The notes: generated from the letters alone by a model not told the origin. A stretch of 64,000 bases of DNA from Rathayibacter sp. VKM Ac-2856 (GCF_013205055.1 NZ_JABMLF010000006.1:1-64000), one strand, 5' to 3'. Counted from the first letter of the stretch, positions 9,885 through 19,629 are shown. Translations and numbers: made by a program.

Positions 9885-11226
9885 CCTGCCCGAGGGCGAA
9901 CGACTGCAGAAGGTCCTCGCGGCCGCGGGGGTCGCCTCCCGCCGCGTCGTCGAGGAGATGATCGTCGCGCGGCGCATCCGGGTGAACGGCGAGGTGGCGA
10001 GCGAGCTCGGCCGCCGGATCGACCCGGAGAACGACCGGATCGAGGTCGACGGTGTCGCCGTGCAGCTGGACACCTCGCGGCGCTACGTGATGCTGAACAA
10101 GCCGGTCGGCGTCGTCAGCTCGCTGTCGGACGAGAACGGCCGTCCGGACCTCCGCACCTACACGCAGAACTTCGAGGAGCGGCTGTTCAACGTCGGCCGC
10201 CTCGACTCCGAGACCTCCGGGCTCCTCGTGCTGACGAACGACGGCGAGCTGGCGCACGTGCTCGCGCACCCGTCGTTCGGCGTGACGAAGACCTACATCG
10301 CGAAGGTGCACGGACAGGTGCTGCCGCAGACGATCGCGGCGCTGACCGCCGGCGTCGAGCTGGAGGACGGCACGGTCGCCGCCGACAAGGCGCGACTGCT
10401 GGGTCGCCCGGAGGGGCGCTCGAACGCGTCGCTCGTCGAGATCACGCTGCACTCGGGGCGCAACCGCGTCGTCCGGCGGATGATGGCGGCCGTCGGGCAC
10501 CCGGTGCTCGAGCTGGTGCGCCGGCAGTTCGGCCCGCTGCACCTGGGCTCGCTCCGCTCGGGCGATCTGCGCGACCTGACCCGCGACGAGCTCGGCGCGC
10601 TGCTGACCATCTCGCGTCAGGGCGGCGAGACGCCGGTGGAGAAGCCGGAGCCGACGCGCCAGGCGAGTGCGGGCGCGCGGCGTCCGCGACCGCAGACAGC
10701 GGACGACCGGGGGACCGAGGGACGCGGGGAGCGGCGGACCGAGGAGCGCTCGGTGCGGCGATCGGAGGAGCGTCCTGTGCGGAGGTCGGAGGAGCGGCCC
10801 GAGCGTCGGTCCGACGACCGGCCCGCCCGTCGATCGGACGACCGCCCGGTGCGGCGCTCGGACGACCGGTCTGAGCGTCGATCGGAGGAGCGCCCCGTGC
10901 GTCGCTCGGACGATAGGTCTGTGCGTCGGGCGGACGATCGCCCGGTGCGGCGCTCGGAGGAGCGTCCTGAGCGCAGATCCGACGACCGCCCGGTGCGGCG
11001 GTCGGAGGAGCGTCCCGAGCGTCGATCCGACGACCGTGGCGATCGCCGCTCCGATGACCGCCGTCGCGACGAGCGACCGCGCGAGCGTCCCTCCGACGCG
11101 CTGCGGGCCGACGACCGGGCGACCCCGCCGCAGGATCGGCGACGCCCCTCCGCGGGCGGAGCGGAGCGGCCCGACTCCGGCGTGCGACGCAGCGGGCAGG
11201 ACAAGCGCCGTCGGCCTGATCGGTAG
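9871..11226 (+). CDS. rluB: rRNA pseudouridine synthase with Arg-rich repeat tail
   Basis: A 451-residue RsuA/RluB-family pseudouridine synthase. The S4 domain (about 8-60) is followed by the catalytic domain with [20 protein letters not shown] around the catalytic Asp, [14 protein letters not shown] and the motif III region GRNRVVRRM. It ends near residue 250. The remaining 200 residues are an extreme Arg/Glu/Asp/Ser tail with fourteen 8-residue units of the type RPVRRSEE or RPERRSDD. Arg-rich tails occur in actinobacterial homologues, but such a regular repeat is striking and is probably an RNA-binding or ribosome-tethering extension. The core function is confident; the tail role is inference. 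Confidence 0.9.
   Translation: MSAADLPEGERLQKVLAAAGVASRRVVEEMIVARRIRVNGEVASELGRRIDPENDRIEVDGVAVQLDTSRRYVMLNKPVGVVSSLSDENGRPDLRTYTQNFEERLFNVGRLDSETSGLLVLTNDGELAHVLAHPSFGVTKTYIAKVHGQVLPQTIAALTAGVELEDGTVAADKARLLGRPEGRSNASLVEITLHSGRNRVVRRMMAAVGHPVLELVRRQFGPLHLGSLRSGDLRDLTRDELGALLTISRQGGETPVEKPEPTRQASAGARRPRPQTADDRGTEGRGERRTEERSVRRSEERPVRRSEERPERRSDDRPARRSDDRPVRRSDDRSERRSEERPVRRSDDRSVRRADDRPVRRSEERPERRSDDRPVRRSEERPERRSDDRGDRRSDDRRRDERPRERPSDALRADDRATPPQDRRRPSAGGAERPDSGVRRSGQDKRRRPDR
10723..11058 (+). repeat. 24-bp coding tandem repeat, 14 units
   Basis: Fourteen consecutive 24-bp units lie in the 3' part of rluB, each encoding R-x-x-R-R-(S/T/A)-(E/D)-(E/D). The unit length keeps the frame, so copy number can change without a frameshift. 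Synonymous differences between units show the array is old enough to have diverged. Confidence 0.9.
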
Positions 11227-11236
11227 GCTGTCGGGG
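11224..11236 (+). promoter_or_regulatory. tyrA -10 box, leaderless start
   Basis: TAGGCT at 11224-11229 overlaps the rluB stop codon and lies six bases before the GTG of tyrA. No ribosome site precedes that GTG. This fits a transcript that starts at the start codon. Confidence 0.55.
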
Positions 11237-12342
11237 TGAACGAGCTCCTGCACCCCGCCCCGCCCGCGATGCGGACGACGGGGACGGTGCGGGTGGTCGG
11301 ATCGGGACTGCTCGGTGCGTCGATCGGCCTCGGCCTCGCCTCGCGCGGGGTCGACGTCGTGCTCGACGACGCCTCGCCGGCCAGCCTCTCGCTGGCGATC
11401 GACTACGGGGCCGGCCGCGCCGCCTCCGCCGAGGACCGCCCCGTGCTGGTCGTCGTCTGCGTGCCGCCGGACGTCGTCGCCGGCGTGGTCGAGCGCGAGC
11501 TCGCCGCCTTCCCCGAGGCGGTCGTCACCGACGTCGCGAGCGTCAAGATGCAGCCGCTGCGCGAGCTCCGCGCCCGGGGCCTCGACCTCAGCCGCTACAT
11601 CGGCTCGCACCCGATGGCCGGTCGCGAGCGCGGCGGCCCGGTCGCGGCGCGCGGCGACCTCTTCGTCGGCCGCCCCTGGGTGATCTGCCGCGACGGCGAG
11701 ACCCCGCCCGAGGCGCTCGCCCGGGTCGAGGCCCTCGCGCTCGATCTCGGCGGCTCGATCATCGAGATGGGCCCGGAGGAGCACGACCGCTCGGTCGGCC
11801 TCGTCTCGCACGCTCCGCAGGTGATCTCGTCCCTGCTCGGCCAGCGACTCGTCGACGCGCCCAACGATGCCCTGCGGCTCGCGGGTCAGGGAGTGCGCGA
11901 CGTCTCGCGCCTCGCCGCCTCCGCTCCGGAGCTGTGGGTGCAGATCCTGGGCGCGAACCGCGAGCACGTCGTCGCCGTGCTCGACGCCTTCCGCGACGAC
12001 GTCGCCGCGGTCGCCGACGCGCTGCGCGACCTCGACGCTCCGGGCGCCCGCCGCCTGCTCGCCGAGCACCTGGCGGCCGGCAACGCGGGCGTCGCCCGCC
12101 TGCCCGGCAAGCACGGCCAGGACCAGCGCTTCTCCACCCTGATCGTCCTCGTCGACGACACGCCGGGGACGCTCGCGCGCCTCCTCGTCGAGATCGGCGA
12201 GGCCGGAGTGAACCTGGAGGACGTGCGCCTCGAGCATGCGGAGGGGCGCCGCGTGGGCCTCACCGAGATCTCGGTGGTGCCGGAGGCCGTCGGCCCCCTG
12301 ACCGAGGAACTGACCGCACGCGGCTGGAGGATCGCCGGATGA
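11236..12342 (+). CDS. tyrA: Prephenate dehydrogenase with ACT domain
   Basis: A 368-residue NAD-dependent enzyme of tyrosine synthesis, converting prephenate to 4-hydroxyphenylpyruvate. It has an N-terminal Rossmann motif [16 protein letters not shown], then VTDVASVK, the active-site block [14 protein letters not shown] and [12 protein letters not shown]. The C-terminal 75 residues (from about 292, [17 protein letters not shown]) form an ACT domain, the usual tyrosine-sensing feedback module. It is coupled to cmk by an ATGA overlap. The GTG start 6 bases after a -10 box suggests leaderless expression. Confidence 0.92.
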   Translation: MNELLHPAPPAMRTTGTVRVVGSGLLGASIGLGLASRGVDVVLDDASPASLSLAIDYGAGRAASAEDRPVLVVVCVPPDVVAGVVERELAAFPEAVVTDVASVKMQPLRELRARGLDLSRYIGSHPMAGRERGGPVAARGDLFVGRPWVICRDGETPPEALARVEALALDLGGSIIEMGPEEHDRSVGLVSHAPQVISSLLGQRLVDAPNDALRLAGQGVRDVSRLAASAPELWVQILGANREHVVAVLDAFRDDVAAVADALRDLDAPGARRLLAEHLAAGNAGVARLPGKHGQDQRFSTLIVLVDDTPGTLARLLVEIGEAGVNLEDVRLEHAEGRRVGLTEISVVPEAVGPLTEELTARGWRIAG

Positions 12343-13178
12343 GCACGGAGCAGAACAGGCAGGAGGGCGGCCTGAACCGCATGACGCCCGCCCGTCGCGC
12401 CCAGCAGAGCATCCCGGAGGACGGGGGAGCCGCTCCCGAGCGCGCCGGCGGTGCGCGCCTCGACGACGCGCCCTCCTTCGGCGACGCGGTCGTCGTCGCC
12501 ATCGACGGACCGGCCGGCAGCGGCAAGTCGAGCGTCTCGCGCGAGGCCGCCCGCCGCCTCGACTTCGAGTTCCTCGACACCGGCGCCGCCTACCGGGCGC
12601 TCGCCTGGCACGGCCTCGAGATCGGGCTCGACTTCTCCGACGAGAACGCGATCGTCGACGCGCTCGACGGCTTCGACTACTCCATCGGCACCGACCCCGA
12701 GTCGTACTCGGTCTGGGTGGGCCGCACCGAGGTGACCGCCGCGATCCGCGAGCCGCGCGTGACCGGCCAGGTGTCGGCGGTGGCGAAGGTCCCGGAGGTG
12801 CGTCGGCGCATCACACTGCTGTTCCGCCGCATCATCGGCGAGACGCGCAAGGCGGGCATCATCGTCGAGGGGCGCGACATCACCACGGTCGTCGCACCGA
12901 CCGCCGGGGTGCGGATCCTCCTGACCGCGAGCGAAGAGGCTAGGATGGCGAGGCGTTCGCGCGAGGTCACCACGCAATCCGCTGAGGCGACGGGTCAGGC
13001 ACTGCGGTCGAGGGACCGCGCCGACTCCCAGGTGGTGGACTTCATGAACGCCGCAGACGGAGTCACTCTTCTCGACTCCACTCACCTCGACTTCGAGCAG
13101 ACCGTCGATGCGGTCATCGCCGAGGTCCGAACTTCGAGAGCAAGGGCCGATCATGGCACAGGACACGCGCGTCGGTGA
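12339..13178 (+). CDS. cmk: Cytidylate kinase
   Basis: A 279-residue CMP/dCMP kinase. After a 45-residue non-conserved N-terminal extension comes [21 protein letters not shown] (P-loop), [10 protein letters not shown], and the lid region [13 protein letters not shown] with the Arg-rich segment around [15 protein letters not shown]. It phosphorylates CMP with ATP. The cmk-der pair is conserved in actinobacteria. The ATG overlaps the tyrA stop, and the 3' end overlaps der by 26 bp. Confidence 0.93.
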   Translation: MSTEQNRQEGGLNRMTPARRAQQSIPEDGGAAPERAGGARLDDAPSFGDAVVVAIDGPAGSGKSSVSREAARRLDFEFLDTGAAYRALAWHGLEIGLDFSDENAIVDALDGFDYSIGTDPESYSVWVGRTEVTAAIREPRVTGQVSAVAKVPEVRRRITLLFRRIIGETRKAGIIVEGRDITTVVAPTAGVRILLTASEEARMARRSREVTTQSAEATGQALRSRDRADSQVVDFMNAADGVTLLDSTHLDFEQTVDAVIAEVRTSRARADHGTGHARR

Positions 13179-14673
13179 CGACGAGCTGAACTTCGGAGAC
13201 GACGACCTCGTCGAGCGCCTCGGCGACCTCGACGAGCAGCTCGCCTCCTCGCGCGCCCAGGCGCTGCGCAGCGGACTCGAGGACTACGACCTCGACGAGG
13301 AGGACCGCGACCTCCTCGAGTACGCGAGCGAGGACCCGGACGAGGTCCGCTACCTCCCCGCGCTGCCGGTCGTGGCGATCGTCGGCCGCCCGAACGTCGG
13401 CAAGTCGGCGCTGGTGAACCGCATCCTCGGCCGCCGCGAGGCCGTCGTCGAGGACACCCCGGGCGTCACCCGGGACCGCGTCTCGTACAAGGCGGACTGG
13501 CTCGACCGCCAGTTCACCGTCGTCGACACCGGCGGCTGGGAGCCCGACGCCCGCGGCATCGACGCCTCCGTCGCGATGCAGGCCGAGATCGCGATCGACC
13601 TCGCCGACGCCGTCATCTTCGTCGTCGACGCGAACGTCGGCGCGACCGCGACCGACGAGCACGTCGTGAAGCTGCTCCGCAAGACCAAGAAGCCCGTGTT
13701 CCTCGCGGCCAACAAGGTCGACGACGTGCGCCAGGAGCCGAACGCCGCGTCGCTGTGGTCGCTCGGCCTCGGCGAGCCGTACCCGGTCTCGGCCGTGCAC
13801 GGCCGCGGCGTCGCGGACCTGCTCGACACGGTGCTGGAGAAGCTGCCGCTCGAGTCGCTCGTCGCCAAGCGCGAGGTCGGCGGCCCGCGCCGTGTCGCGA
13901 TCCTCGGCCGCCCGAACGTCGGCAAGTCGAGCCTGCTCAACAAGGCCGCGGGGGAGGAGCGGGTCGTCGTCAACGAGTTGGCCGGCACCACCCGCGACCC
14001 GGTCGACGAGCAGGTCGAGATCGCCGGCAAGATCTGGCGCTTCGTCGACACCGCCGGCATCCGCCGCCGCGTGCACCTGCAGCAGGGCGCCGACTTCTAC
14101 GCGTCGCTGCGCACCTCGACCGCGCTCGAGAAGGCGGAGGTCGCGGTCGTCGTGATCGACGTGTCCGAGCCGATCTCGGAGCAGGACGTCCGCATCATCG
14201 ACCTGGTGCTCGAGTCGGGCCGCGCGCTCGTGCTCGCCTTCAACAAGTGGGACCTCCTCGACGACGAGCGCCGCCGCTACCTCGAGCGCGAGATCGAGAA
14301 GGACCTGGCGCACGTCGCCTGGGCACCGCGCGTGAACATCTCGGCGAAGACCGGACGCCACCTCGAGAAGCTCGTGCCCGCGCTCGAGCTCGCCCTCGAG
14401 TCGTGGGACACCCGCATCCCGACCGGCAAGTTCAACGCGTTCCTCGCCGAGCTCACCGCGGCGCACCCGCACCCCTTGCGCGGCGGCAAGCAGCCCCGCG
14501 TGCTGTTCGGCACCCAGGCGTCCTCGCGCCCGCCGACATTCGTGCTCTTCACGACCGGCTTCCTCGACCCGGGCTACCGCCGCTACATCGCGCGCCGACT
14601 GCGCGAGATCTACGGCTTCCAGGGCTCGCCGGTGAACGTCAACATGCGCGTGCGGGAGAAGCGCGCGCGCTGA
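13153..14673 (+). CDS. der: Ribosome assembly GTPase Der (EngA)
   Basis: A 506-residue protein with two tandem GTPase domains. Each starts with [12 protein letters not shown] or [12 protein letters not shown], has a DTGGW or DTAGI G3 loop and an NKVD or NKWD G4 motif, and is followed by a C-terminal KH-like domain ending [11 protein letters not shown]. Der is needed for 50S subunit assembly. An acidic N-terminal extension of about 65 residues precedes domain 1, as in other actinobacteria. I chose the ATG at 13153, with a weak AAGGG six bases upstream, over an in-frame upstream codon at 13108 inside cmk. A hairpin terminator follows. Confidence 0.95.
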   Translation: MAQDTRVGDDELNFGDDDLVERLGDLDEQLASSRAQALRSGLEDYDLDEEDRDLLEYASEDPDEVRYLPALPVVAIVGRPNVGKSALVNRILGRREAVVEDTPGVTRDRVSYKADWLDRQFTVVDTGGWEPDARGIDASVAMQAEIAIDLADAVIFVVDANVGATATDEHVVKLLRKTKKPVFLAANKVDDVRQEPNAASLWSLGLGEPYPVSAVHGRGVADLLDTVLEKLPLESLVAKREVGGPRRVAILGRPNVGKSSLLNKAAGEERVVVNELAGTTRDPVDEQVEIAGKIWRFVDTAGIRRRVHLQQGADFYASLRTSTALEKAEVAVVVIDVSEPISEQDVRIIDLVLESGRALVLAFNKWDLLDDERRRYLEREIEKDLAHVAWAPRVNISAKTGRHLEKLVPALELALESWDTRIPTGKFNAFLAELTAAHPHPLRGGKQPRVLFGTQASSRPPTFVLFTTGFLDPGYRRYIARRLREIYGFQGSPVNVNMRVREKRAR

Positions 14674-14709
14674 GGCACGTCCTCTTCGGCGGCTTCGGCT
14701 CGTCGTTCC

Positions 14710-14752
14710 GCGTCCGGCTCGCGGGGATCCACAGATCCCGCGAGCCGGACGC
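14710..14752 (+). terminator. der operon terminator hairpin
   Basis: A 19-bp stem with one bulged G (GCGTCCGGCTCGCGGG and its complement) and a CACA loop begins 36 bases after the der stop. There is no strong T run (GTTTCTG follows). The sequence resembles the GGCTCG...CGAGCC half of the 92-bp units at 44.9 kb, so it may be repeat-derived. Confidence 0.65.
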
Positions 14753-15123
14753 GTTTCTGCGTGCCGGAGGTTGCGTGGCGGGTGAGCTTCGGCTCGCGAT
14801 TCCGGCTCGGGCTCGCCGGAATCGCCGGTTTCGGCGTGCCGGAGGCGCTTCTGCGTGCCGGAGGTCTGCTGCCGGAGGTGCCGACGACGGGTGGTCTCGA
14901 TACGCCCCTTCGGGGCTACTCGACCAGCAAGACGGGGGCCGCCCTGCGAGCTGCTCGACCAGCGTGGTGGGGCCGCCCCGCGAGCTGCTCGACCAACGTG
15001 GGGCCGAGGCTGCTCGACCAGCGTGAGGGATGCCCCTACGGGGCTGGTCGGCCAGCGTGGAGGCCGAGCAGTCGGCGCACCATGCTGATCGAGTAGCCCG
15101 CGCAGCGGGCGTATCGAGATCCA
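14753..15123. repeat. Repeat-filled gap with two REP elements
   Basis: No gene is supported here. The first part carries copies of the CGTGCCGGAGGT motif also found in the 92-bp array near 45 kb. REP elements lie at 14893-14930 (hairpin GCCCC-TTC-GGGGC) and, inverted, at 15081-15123 (GTAG then CCCGC-GCA-GCGGG). Between them are three degenerate TGCTCGACCAGCGTG fragments (about 14950-15027), apparently decayed copies. Confidence 0.8.
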
Positions 15124-15214
15124 CCCGCCCGTGCCTCCGGAGATTGATCCGTCAGGAACGGTCGTGCTCCGCGCGCCGATCCGACCACGCGTGACGGATG
15201 GAGGCTCGCGGCCC

Positions 15215-15808
15215 TCAGTCCTGGGTCGCGAAGGGCCACCAGGACGGCAGCAGGCGGCGGTAGGCCGAGAGGTAGATGTCGGGAGTGCGCGGCGCGGGAA
15301 GCCGCAGCCACGCCTCCATCAGTCCGGTCGATCCGGCGGCGAGGAACGAGGCGGTGCCGTCCGCGAGGAACGGGCTGATGTCGTCGCCGTCGGGCAGCTG
15401 GAGTGTCCCCGTCTCGAGCGTGGCGAGCACCGCGGCGCGGAAGTGCAGGGCGAGCATCGCGCGGAGACCGGAGTCGCCGCCCGGCGAGTCGAACGCGCGC
15501 AGGTACAGCTCGCGGCGGGTCTCGAGGTGCGCGAGGATGCGCGCGGTGCCCTGGCGGATGGTCGCGTCGGTCGCGGCCCCGGCGCGGAGGGTCTCGAGAT
15601 ACTCGTCGCGGATCGCGTCGAGCTCGGCGGCGAGTGCCGCACAGAGCAGCTCGGCGGCGGACGTGGCGTGCGCGTAGAAGGTGGAGCGGTTGACGCCGGC
15701 GCGGTCGGTGATCTCGGAGACGGTGAGGCTGGAGACGTCCCTGGCAGTCGCCAGATCGATGATGGCTCGGTGCAGGGCCACCTGCGATCGCTTCTGCCGC
15801 GCGTCCAC
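15215..15808 (-). CDS. TetR-family transcriptional regulator
   Basis: A 197-residue protein with an N-terminal TetR helix-turn-helix (ITDRAGVNRSTFYAHATSA, residues about 29-47) and a divergent helical ligand domain ending PSWWPFATQD. I chose the GTG at 15808, which has a perfect AGGAGG eight bases upstream. A longer reading from 15859 would ignore that site. The next gene on the right is a tRNA, so no obvious target is adjacent; the REP-filled gap lies downstream. The ligand is unknown. Confidence 0.85.
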   Translation of the reverse strand: MDARQKRSQVALHRAIIDLATARDVSSLTVSEITDRAGVNRSTFYAHATSAAELLCAALAAELDAIRDEYLETLRAGAATDATIRQGTARILAHLETRRELYLRAFDSPGGDSGLRAMLALHFRAAVLATLETGTLQLPDGDDISPFLADGTASFLAAGSTGLMEAWLRLPAPRTPDIYLSAYRRLLPSWWPFATQD

Positions 15809-15961
15809 TGCTGCTGCCTCCTGTGACGGGTCGTGCCGACCGGTCCACCCGGCGGCCACCGCCCCCGAGATTCTACGGGCGTGGGGCGACGCCCGTTTTC
15901 ACTCTCGGCCTCGTGATCCGCTAAGGTAGTCGAGTTGCCCGGGCCTCGGTCCGGACTGCCA

Positions 15962-16035
<74 letters not shown>

Positions 16036-16039
16036 CGGA

Positions 16040-16080
16040 AAGCCCTGATGAGACCACGTTCTCGTCAGGGCTTCGTCGTT
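16040..16080 (+). terminator. tRNA-Pro terminator
   Basis: A 14-bp stem (AAGCCCTGATGAGA against TCTCGTCAGGGCTT, one G-U pair) with a six-base loop begins five bases after the tRNA and ends before CGTCGTTT. Confidence 0.85.
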
Positions 16081-16113
16081 TCCGGGGGCGTCTCGCGGGC
16101 GTCGCCGAGCCGC

Positions 16114-16740
16114 TCAGCGCAGGATCGCGGCGACCTCGGCGAAGGCCGCCTCGCGTCGAGCCGCTCGCGCCGCCCGCTCGGCGGGGTCCTTCGCGAAGAG
16201 GGCCTGCGGTGACGGATGGAACGTGCGCACAACGGCCAGGCCGCGCTCGCGCTCGATGCCCGGGTGCAGCCGGAGCAGACGACGCCAGCCGTGGTCGGCA
16301 TCCGCGCCCTGGAGCAGGACGACCTCGATGCGCGGCGCCAGGTCGAGCAGGTGCAGGACCGTCGGGATGCCGGCGTCGAGCTGCTCCGCGGTCGGTGCCC
16401 TGTTGATGTACCAGGGGTACGCGTTCCAGGGCAGAAGATCGAACGGGGAGAGTCCGACGTCGGTGAGCAGGCGCGACATCAGCTCGGCCGAGCCGTCGTC
16501 GTTCTCCGTGCAGAGGAAGCCGCTGCCCGCGCCGTCGCGGGTGCCCGGGCCGGGATCGCGGAGGATGCTCAGCACCCGCGCCTCGGTGCCGCCGTGCAGG
16601 GGTGCGACGTAGGGGAGCCAGCCGCGGCCGTACGGGTTCCGCAGCTCGTCGATCCAGCGGTTGATCGGGGCGATGTGGGGCGCGTAGCGCTGCTCCCACT
16701 GCTGCCGGCGGAAGTCGAGGTCGGCCATGGAGCGGGGCAT
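16114..16740 (-). CDS. Uracil-DNA-glycosylase-like protein
   Basis: A 208-residue protein with the layout of the uracil-DNA glycosylase superfamily. It has a strand-loop SILRDPGPGT where families 4 and 5 have GEAPG, a central PFDLLPWNAYPWYI segment and a C-terminal TFHPSPQAL resembling the HPSP motif II. It may excise damaged bases, but the altered motif I makes the substrate uncertain. A TAGAGT -10 box (16747-16752 on the plus strand, read leftward) ends six bases before the ATG at 16740, favouring a leaderless start; an alternative ATG lies at 16728. Confidence 0.65.
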   Translation of the reverse strand: MPRSMADLDFRRQQWEQRYAPHIAPINRWIDELRNPYGRGWLPYVAPLHGGTEARVLSILRDPGPGTRDGAGSGFLCTENDDGSAELMSRLLTDVGLSPFDLLPWNAYPWYINRAPTAEQLDAGIPTVLHLLDLAPRIEVVLLQGADADHGWRRLLRLHPGIERERGLAVVRTFHPSPQALFAKDPAERAARAARREAAFAEVAAILR

Positions 16741-16824
16741 GCCTGCACTCTAGGGCGGACCACCGACTCCACGGCTCGCGCCGGTGCGCAGAGACGGTAT
16801 CGGGCGGCTTCACGATCCGCCTCC

Positions 16825-18387
16825 TCAGGCCCGGGTCCCGCCCCCGACGCGCGAGGCCGGCCGGGTGGACTGCAGGGCGGCCCAGGCGAGTCCGCTGTAG
16901 AGCAGGCAGGTGATCAGCAGCGCGCCGGTGAGCGTGAGCAGCGTCCGCGGAGCGTCGTCTCCGCCCTCGTACAGCGCAGCGATGACGACGGCGCTGACCA
17001 CCGGGAGCAGGGTCAGCAGCACTGTCGCGACGACTCGGCCGAGGAGCACACCCGAGAGGGTCCGCGAGCCGATGCCCGCCAGTGCGGCGCTCGCGCAGCA
17101 GAGCGCGAGCGGAACGACCGCGAGGAGACCGTGACCGATGCTCCAGAAGTGGACGGACGCCCAGAGCACGACCGCCGGGAGCGCCATGGCCAGGGAGACG
17201 AGGGCGTGCAGGGCCATGCCCGCGAAGCCGACTCGACCGATCGAGACGTCGGCGAGCGGCAGGTGCTGGTGGTCGAGATCCTCCCCGATGGGCTGCGAGG
17301 GTCCGGGCAGAGCGAGGATCACCACGATGAGGATCGCGGTCAGCGGCATCGGCACGGTCTCGCGGAGAAGGGCGGAGAGGGCGGCCAGGGCCAGGAGGGC
17401 GATCGCGGTGCCCGGGTCCTGCAGGCGCCGGCGGCGGGTCTGCGCGAGGTGGCTCGCGAGAACGGCGCCCACGGCCGACTTTGGCCACCGCGTCCATGAG
17501 GGGACGCCGCCGGCGAATCCCCGTCCGCTCAGCCCGCTCCTCCCGTCGCCCGAGACGGCTCGAGCCAGCTGGCGAGCGAGGATGCTCTCCTCCACCGCGG
17601 GCTCGACGAAGGCATCCGCTCGGCGGACGAGCACGCCGACCGCGACGCTCGAGAGCACTGAGATCGCGAGGACGGCGGTGGCGTGAGCGGGTCCGCTCGT
17701 CATCGGCGCGAGGACCACCTCGAAGGGGAGGCCGGCGATCCCCGGGGCGGTCGATCCGATGGTCTCCCCTCCTTCGAGGAGCGACTGGGCGAAGGCACCG
17801 ATCCACGCCGCTCCGGCCGCGAGGACACCGACGAGCGCATACCGACGACGACCCGGTCGGATCCGCCGGCCGAGAAGGTGGCTCATCAGGGACGTCGTCC
17901 GCACGAGGAGAAGGACACCGCCCATCGAGCACCCGGAGAGAGCGGCCCACAGGACCGGCTCGCCGCGCAGCAGCAACGCCGTCGCCGACGCCGCAGTGGT
18001 CCCGAGGAACGCGATCGGCGCGCTCCCGATCGAGTGCACGAGCAGGACGATCCGCGGTCCGCTCGCACTCTGCAGCACCCAGGAGACGTCAGCCGGCTGC
18101 AGCCGGAGTGGCGAGCCTCGCTGCGCGGTCAGCATCACCACGAGAAGGACGAGGCCGAGGACGAACCCCGCGATGCGTGCGGCGGCCGCACCCGGGTGCT
18201 CGACGGCGGCGTCGCCCCGGGTCGACAGAACCTGGACCGAGAACGATCCGGCGATCAGCAGCGCGATGATCGCGAGCGGATGGGTGAGGAGAGCCGTCAG
18301 GGTCCTCGCCCGGAGACGGACGTACGTCGCGGCGAGAGCGAGAGCGCCCCCGACGAGGACGTGCCGCCGGATCTCAGTCGCCGTCAT
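16825..18387 (-). CDS. ABC exporter membrane protein
   Basis: A 520-residue polytopic membrane protein with about twelve hydrophobic segments, such as LALAATYVRL, ITCLLYSGLAW and long Val/Leu/Ala runs. The central hydrophilic part around 'RQLARAVSGDGRSGLSGRG' is probably cytoplasmic. It follows an ABC ATPase with a 14-bp overlap, so the pair forms an exporter of the type with a single large permease (bacitracin or Ccm-like). I cannot name the substrate. No conserved catalytic residues are visible. It is the last gene of a three-gene leftward operon. Confidence 0.75.
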   Translation of the reverse strand: MTATEIRRHVLVGGALALAATYVRLRARTLTALLTHPLAIIALLIAGSFSVQVLSTRGDAAVEHPGAAAARIAGFVLGLVLLVVMLTAQRGSPLRLQPADVSWVLQSASGPRIVLLVHSIGSAPIAFLGTTAASATALLLRGEPVLWAALSGCSMGGVLLLVRTTSLMSHLLGRRIRPGRRRYALVGVLAAGAAWIGAFAQSLLEGGETIGSTAPGIAGLPFEVVLAPMTSGPAHATAVLAISVLSSVAVGVLVRRADAFVEPAVEESILARQLARAVSGDGRSGLSGRGFAGGVPSWTRWPKSAVGAVLASHLAQTRRRRLQDPGTAIALLALAALSALLRETVPMPLTAILIVVILALPGPSQPIGEDLDHQHLPLADVSIGRVGFAGMALHALVSLAMALPAVVLWASVHFWSIGHGLLAVVPLALCCASAALAGIGSRTLSGVLLGRVVATVLLTLLPVVSAVVIAALYEGGDDAPRTLLTLTGALLITCLLYSGLAWAALQSTRPASRVGGGTRA

Positions 18388-19120
18388 CGCCGAGAGCTCC
18401 CACGATCCGCAGATAGACGTCTTCCAGCGGCGGCTGATCGGCTCGGTGCTCCGGTCGGAGGGAGGCGGTATGCGCGATCCTTCCCGCGTACAGGATCAGC
18501 GCCCGATCGGCGATCCGCTCGAGCTCGCCCAGCCCGTGCATCGAGAGCAGGACGCCGCAGCCGTCGTCGGCCAGCCGGCGGATCTCCCCGCGGAGCTCGC
18601 GAGTGGACACCGGATCGAGACCGTTGAACGGCTCGTCCAGCAGGAGCAGTCCGGCACCCTTGAGCAGCGCCAGCACCAGAGCGAGCTTGCGGCGCATGCC
18701 CTGCGAGAGCTGATGGGGCAGGAGGTCCTGCTTGTCGATGAGCCCGTAGCGCGCGAGGAGCGAGGTCGCGGCCGCCGGCTCCGGACGCGAGGAGCTCAGC
18801 CGCTCGATCAGGCGGACGTGCTCGAGGACGCTCAGACCCGGATACAGATCCGGTTCCTCCGGCATGAGGCTGAGGGCCGCACGCGCTTCCGAGGACCCGA
18901 CGTGTCGACCATGGAAGACCGCGCTGCCGCGGGACGGCTCGTACAGTCCCGCGAGGATGCGCATCAGAGTCGTCTTGCCGGCGCCGTTCGGCCCGACCAG
19001 CCCGACCACCTCTCCGGCGCCGATCGTGAACGAGACGTCGTCGAGGACGTCGAGCGCGCCCATCCTCTTCCCGAGGGACCGGACGTCGAGCAGCGCGGGG
19101 TCGGCGGCGTCCTCAGGCAT
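18374..19120 (-). CDS. ABC transporter ATP-binding protein
   Basis: A 248-residue ATPase with Walker A GPNGAGKTT, Q-loop region MPEEPDLYPGLSVLEHV, signature LSQGMRRKL, Walker B LLLLDEPFNGLD and switch His in LLSMHGLGE. Note E in place of Q in the Q loop (MPEEPDLY). The LSQGMRRKL signature is that of DrrA/CcmA-like export ATPases. I chose the ATG at 19120, whose ATGCCTGA overlaps the upstream stop; an earlier in-frame ATG at 19180 lies inside that gene. Its partner is the large permease downstream. Confidence 0.88.
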   Translation of the reverse strand: MPEDAADPALLDVRSLGKRMGALDVLDDVSFTIGAGEVVGLVGPNGAGKTTLMRILAGLYEPSRGSAVFHGRHVGSSEARAALSLMPEEPDLYPGLSVLEHVRLIERLSSSRPEPAAATSLLARYGLIDKQDLLPHQLSQGMRRKLALVLALLKGAGLLLLDEPFNGLDPVSTRELRGEIRRLADDGCGVLLSMHGLGELERIADRALILYAGRIAHTASLRPEHRADQPPLEDVYLRIVGALGDDGD

Positions 19121-19508
19121 CAGCGGCGAGCCAGCGGGTGAGACTGCCACCGGCCTGATCGACCGGTCCGCGCAGTGCATCGAGGCCGCCCTCCGCCAGC
19201 ATCACCGCGAGCATCGCCCGGATGTCCGGAGAGCCGTTCGTCGCCGCCCTCTCGACCGCGCGGCGGACGGCGGGGTCGTACTGCACCGGTCGGCGGCGGA
19301 GGATCCGATCGAGCAGGGACACCGGCGGAGCCGCACCCCAGCCGCGCTCGTCGCCGTACTTCCGGATCGCGCGGGCAGTGCTGTCGCTCGGCACGGAGAT
19401 CGACGCGCGAGCGAAGGCGACATGCAGCGCCGAGACCGGCTCGTCCTGCTGGCGAGCCGCCTGCCCGGCGATCGTCATGATCCTGCGGAACTGCGCGGTG
19501 CCGTCCAT
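19113..19508 (-). CDS. Small Clp-N-repeat-like protein
   Basis: A 131-residue soluble protein. Two helical repeats (around RRIMTIAGQAARQQDEPVSA and YDPAVRRAVERAATNGSPDI) resemble the double repeat of ClpA/ClpC N-terminal domains, which bind adaptors and substrates; this is a pattern impression, not a proven match. ATG 19508 has GAGGAGG seven bases upstream. An alternative leaderless ATG at 19529 would lie five bases after the promoter -10 box. It opens the operon with the ABC exporter genes, so it may regulate or feed the exporter. Confidence 0.6.
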   Translation of the reverse strand: MDGTAQFRRIMTIAGQAARQQDEPVSALHVAFARASISVPSDSTARAIRKYGDERGWGAAPPVSLLDRILRRRPVQYDPAVRRAVERAATNGSPDIRAMLAVMLAEGGLDALRGPVDQAGGSLTRWLAADA

Positions 19509-19534
19509 GCCCTGCCTCCTCGACGTCATCGAGG

Positions 19535-19563
19535 AGCGTAGATTCGCGTCGCTCCTGAGACAA
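19535..19563 (-). promoter_or_regulatory. Promoter of the Clp-N-like/ABC exporter operon
   Basis: Read on the minus strand, TTGTCT (19558-19563) is followed after exactly 17 bases by TACGCT (19535-19540), an excellent sigma-70-type promoter. Transcription would start near 19529, at or just before the first candidate ATG. Confidence 0.75.
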
Positions 19564-19595
19564 GAGGGATCCTCGGGTTGACGCGCGAGGCGGCG

Positions 19596-19626
19596 GGCCG
19601 AGCCGGGTGGGGACCCGGCCTCGGCC
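19596..19626 (-). terminator. Amino-acid permease terminator
   Basis: GGCCGAGCCGGGT pairs with ACCCGGCCTCGGCC (one bulged C) around a GGGG loop. It sits four bases beyond the permease stop and separates it from the next leftward promoter. Confidence 0.6.
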
Positions 19627-19629
19627 GCC

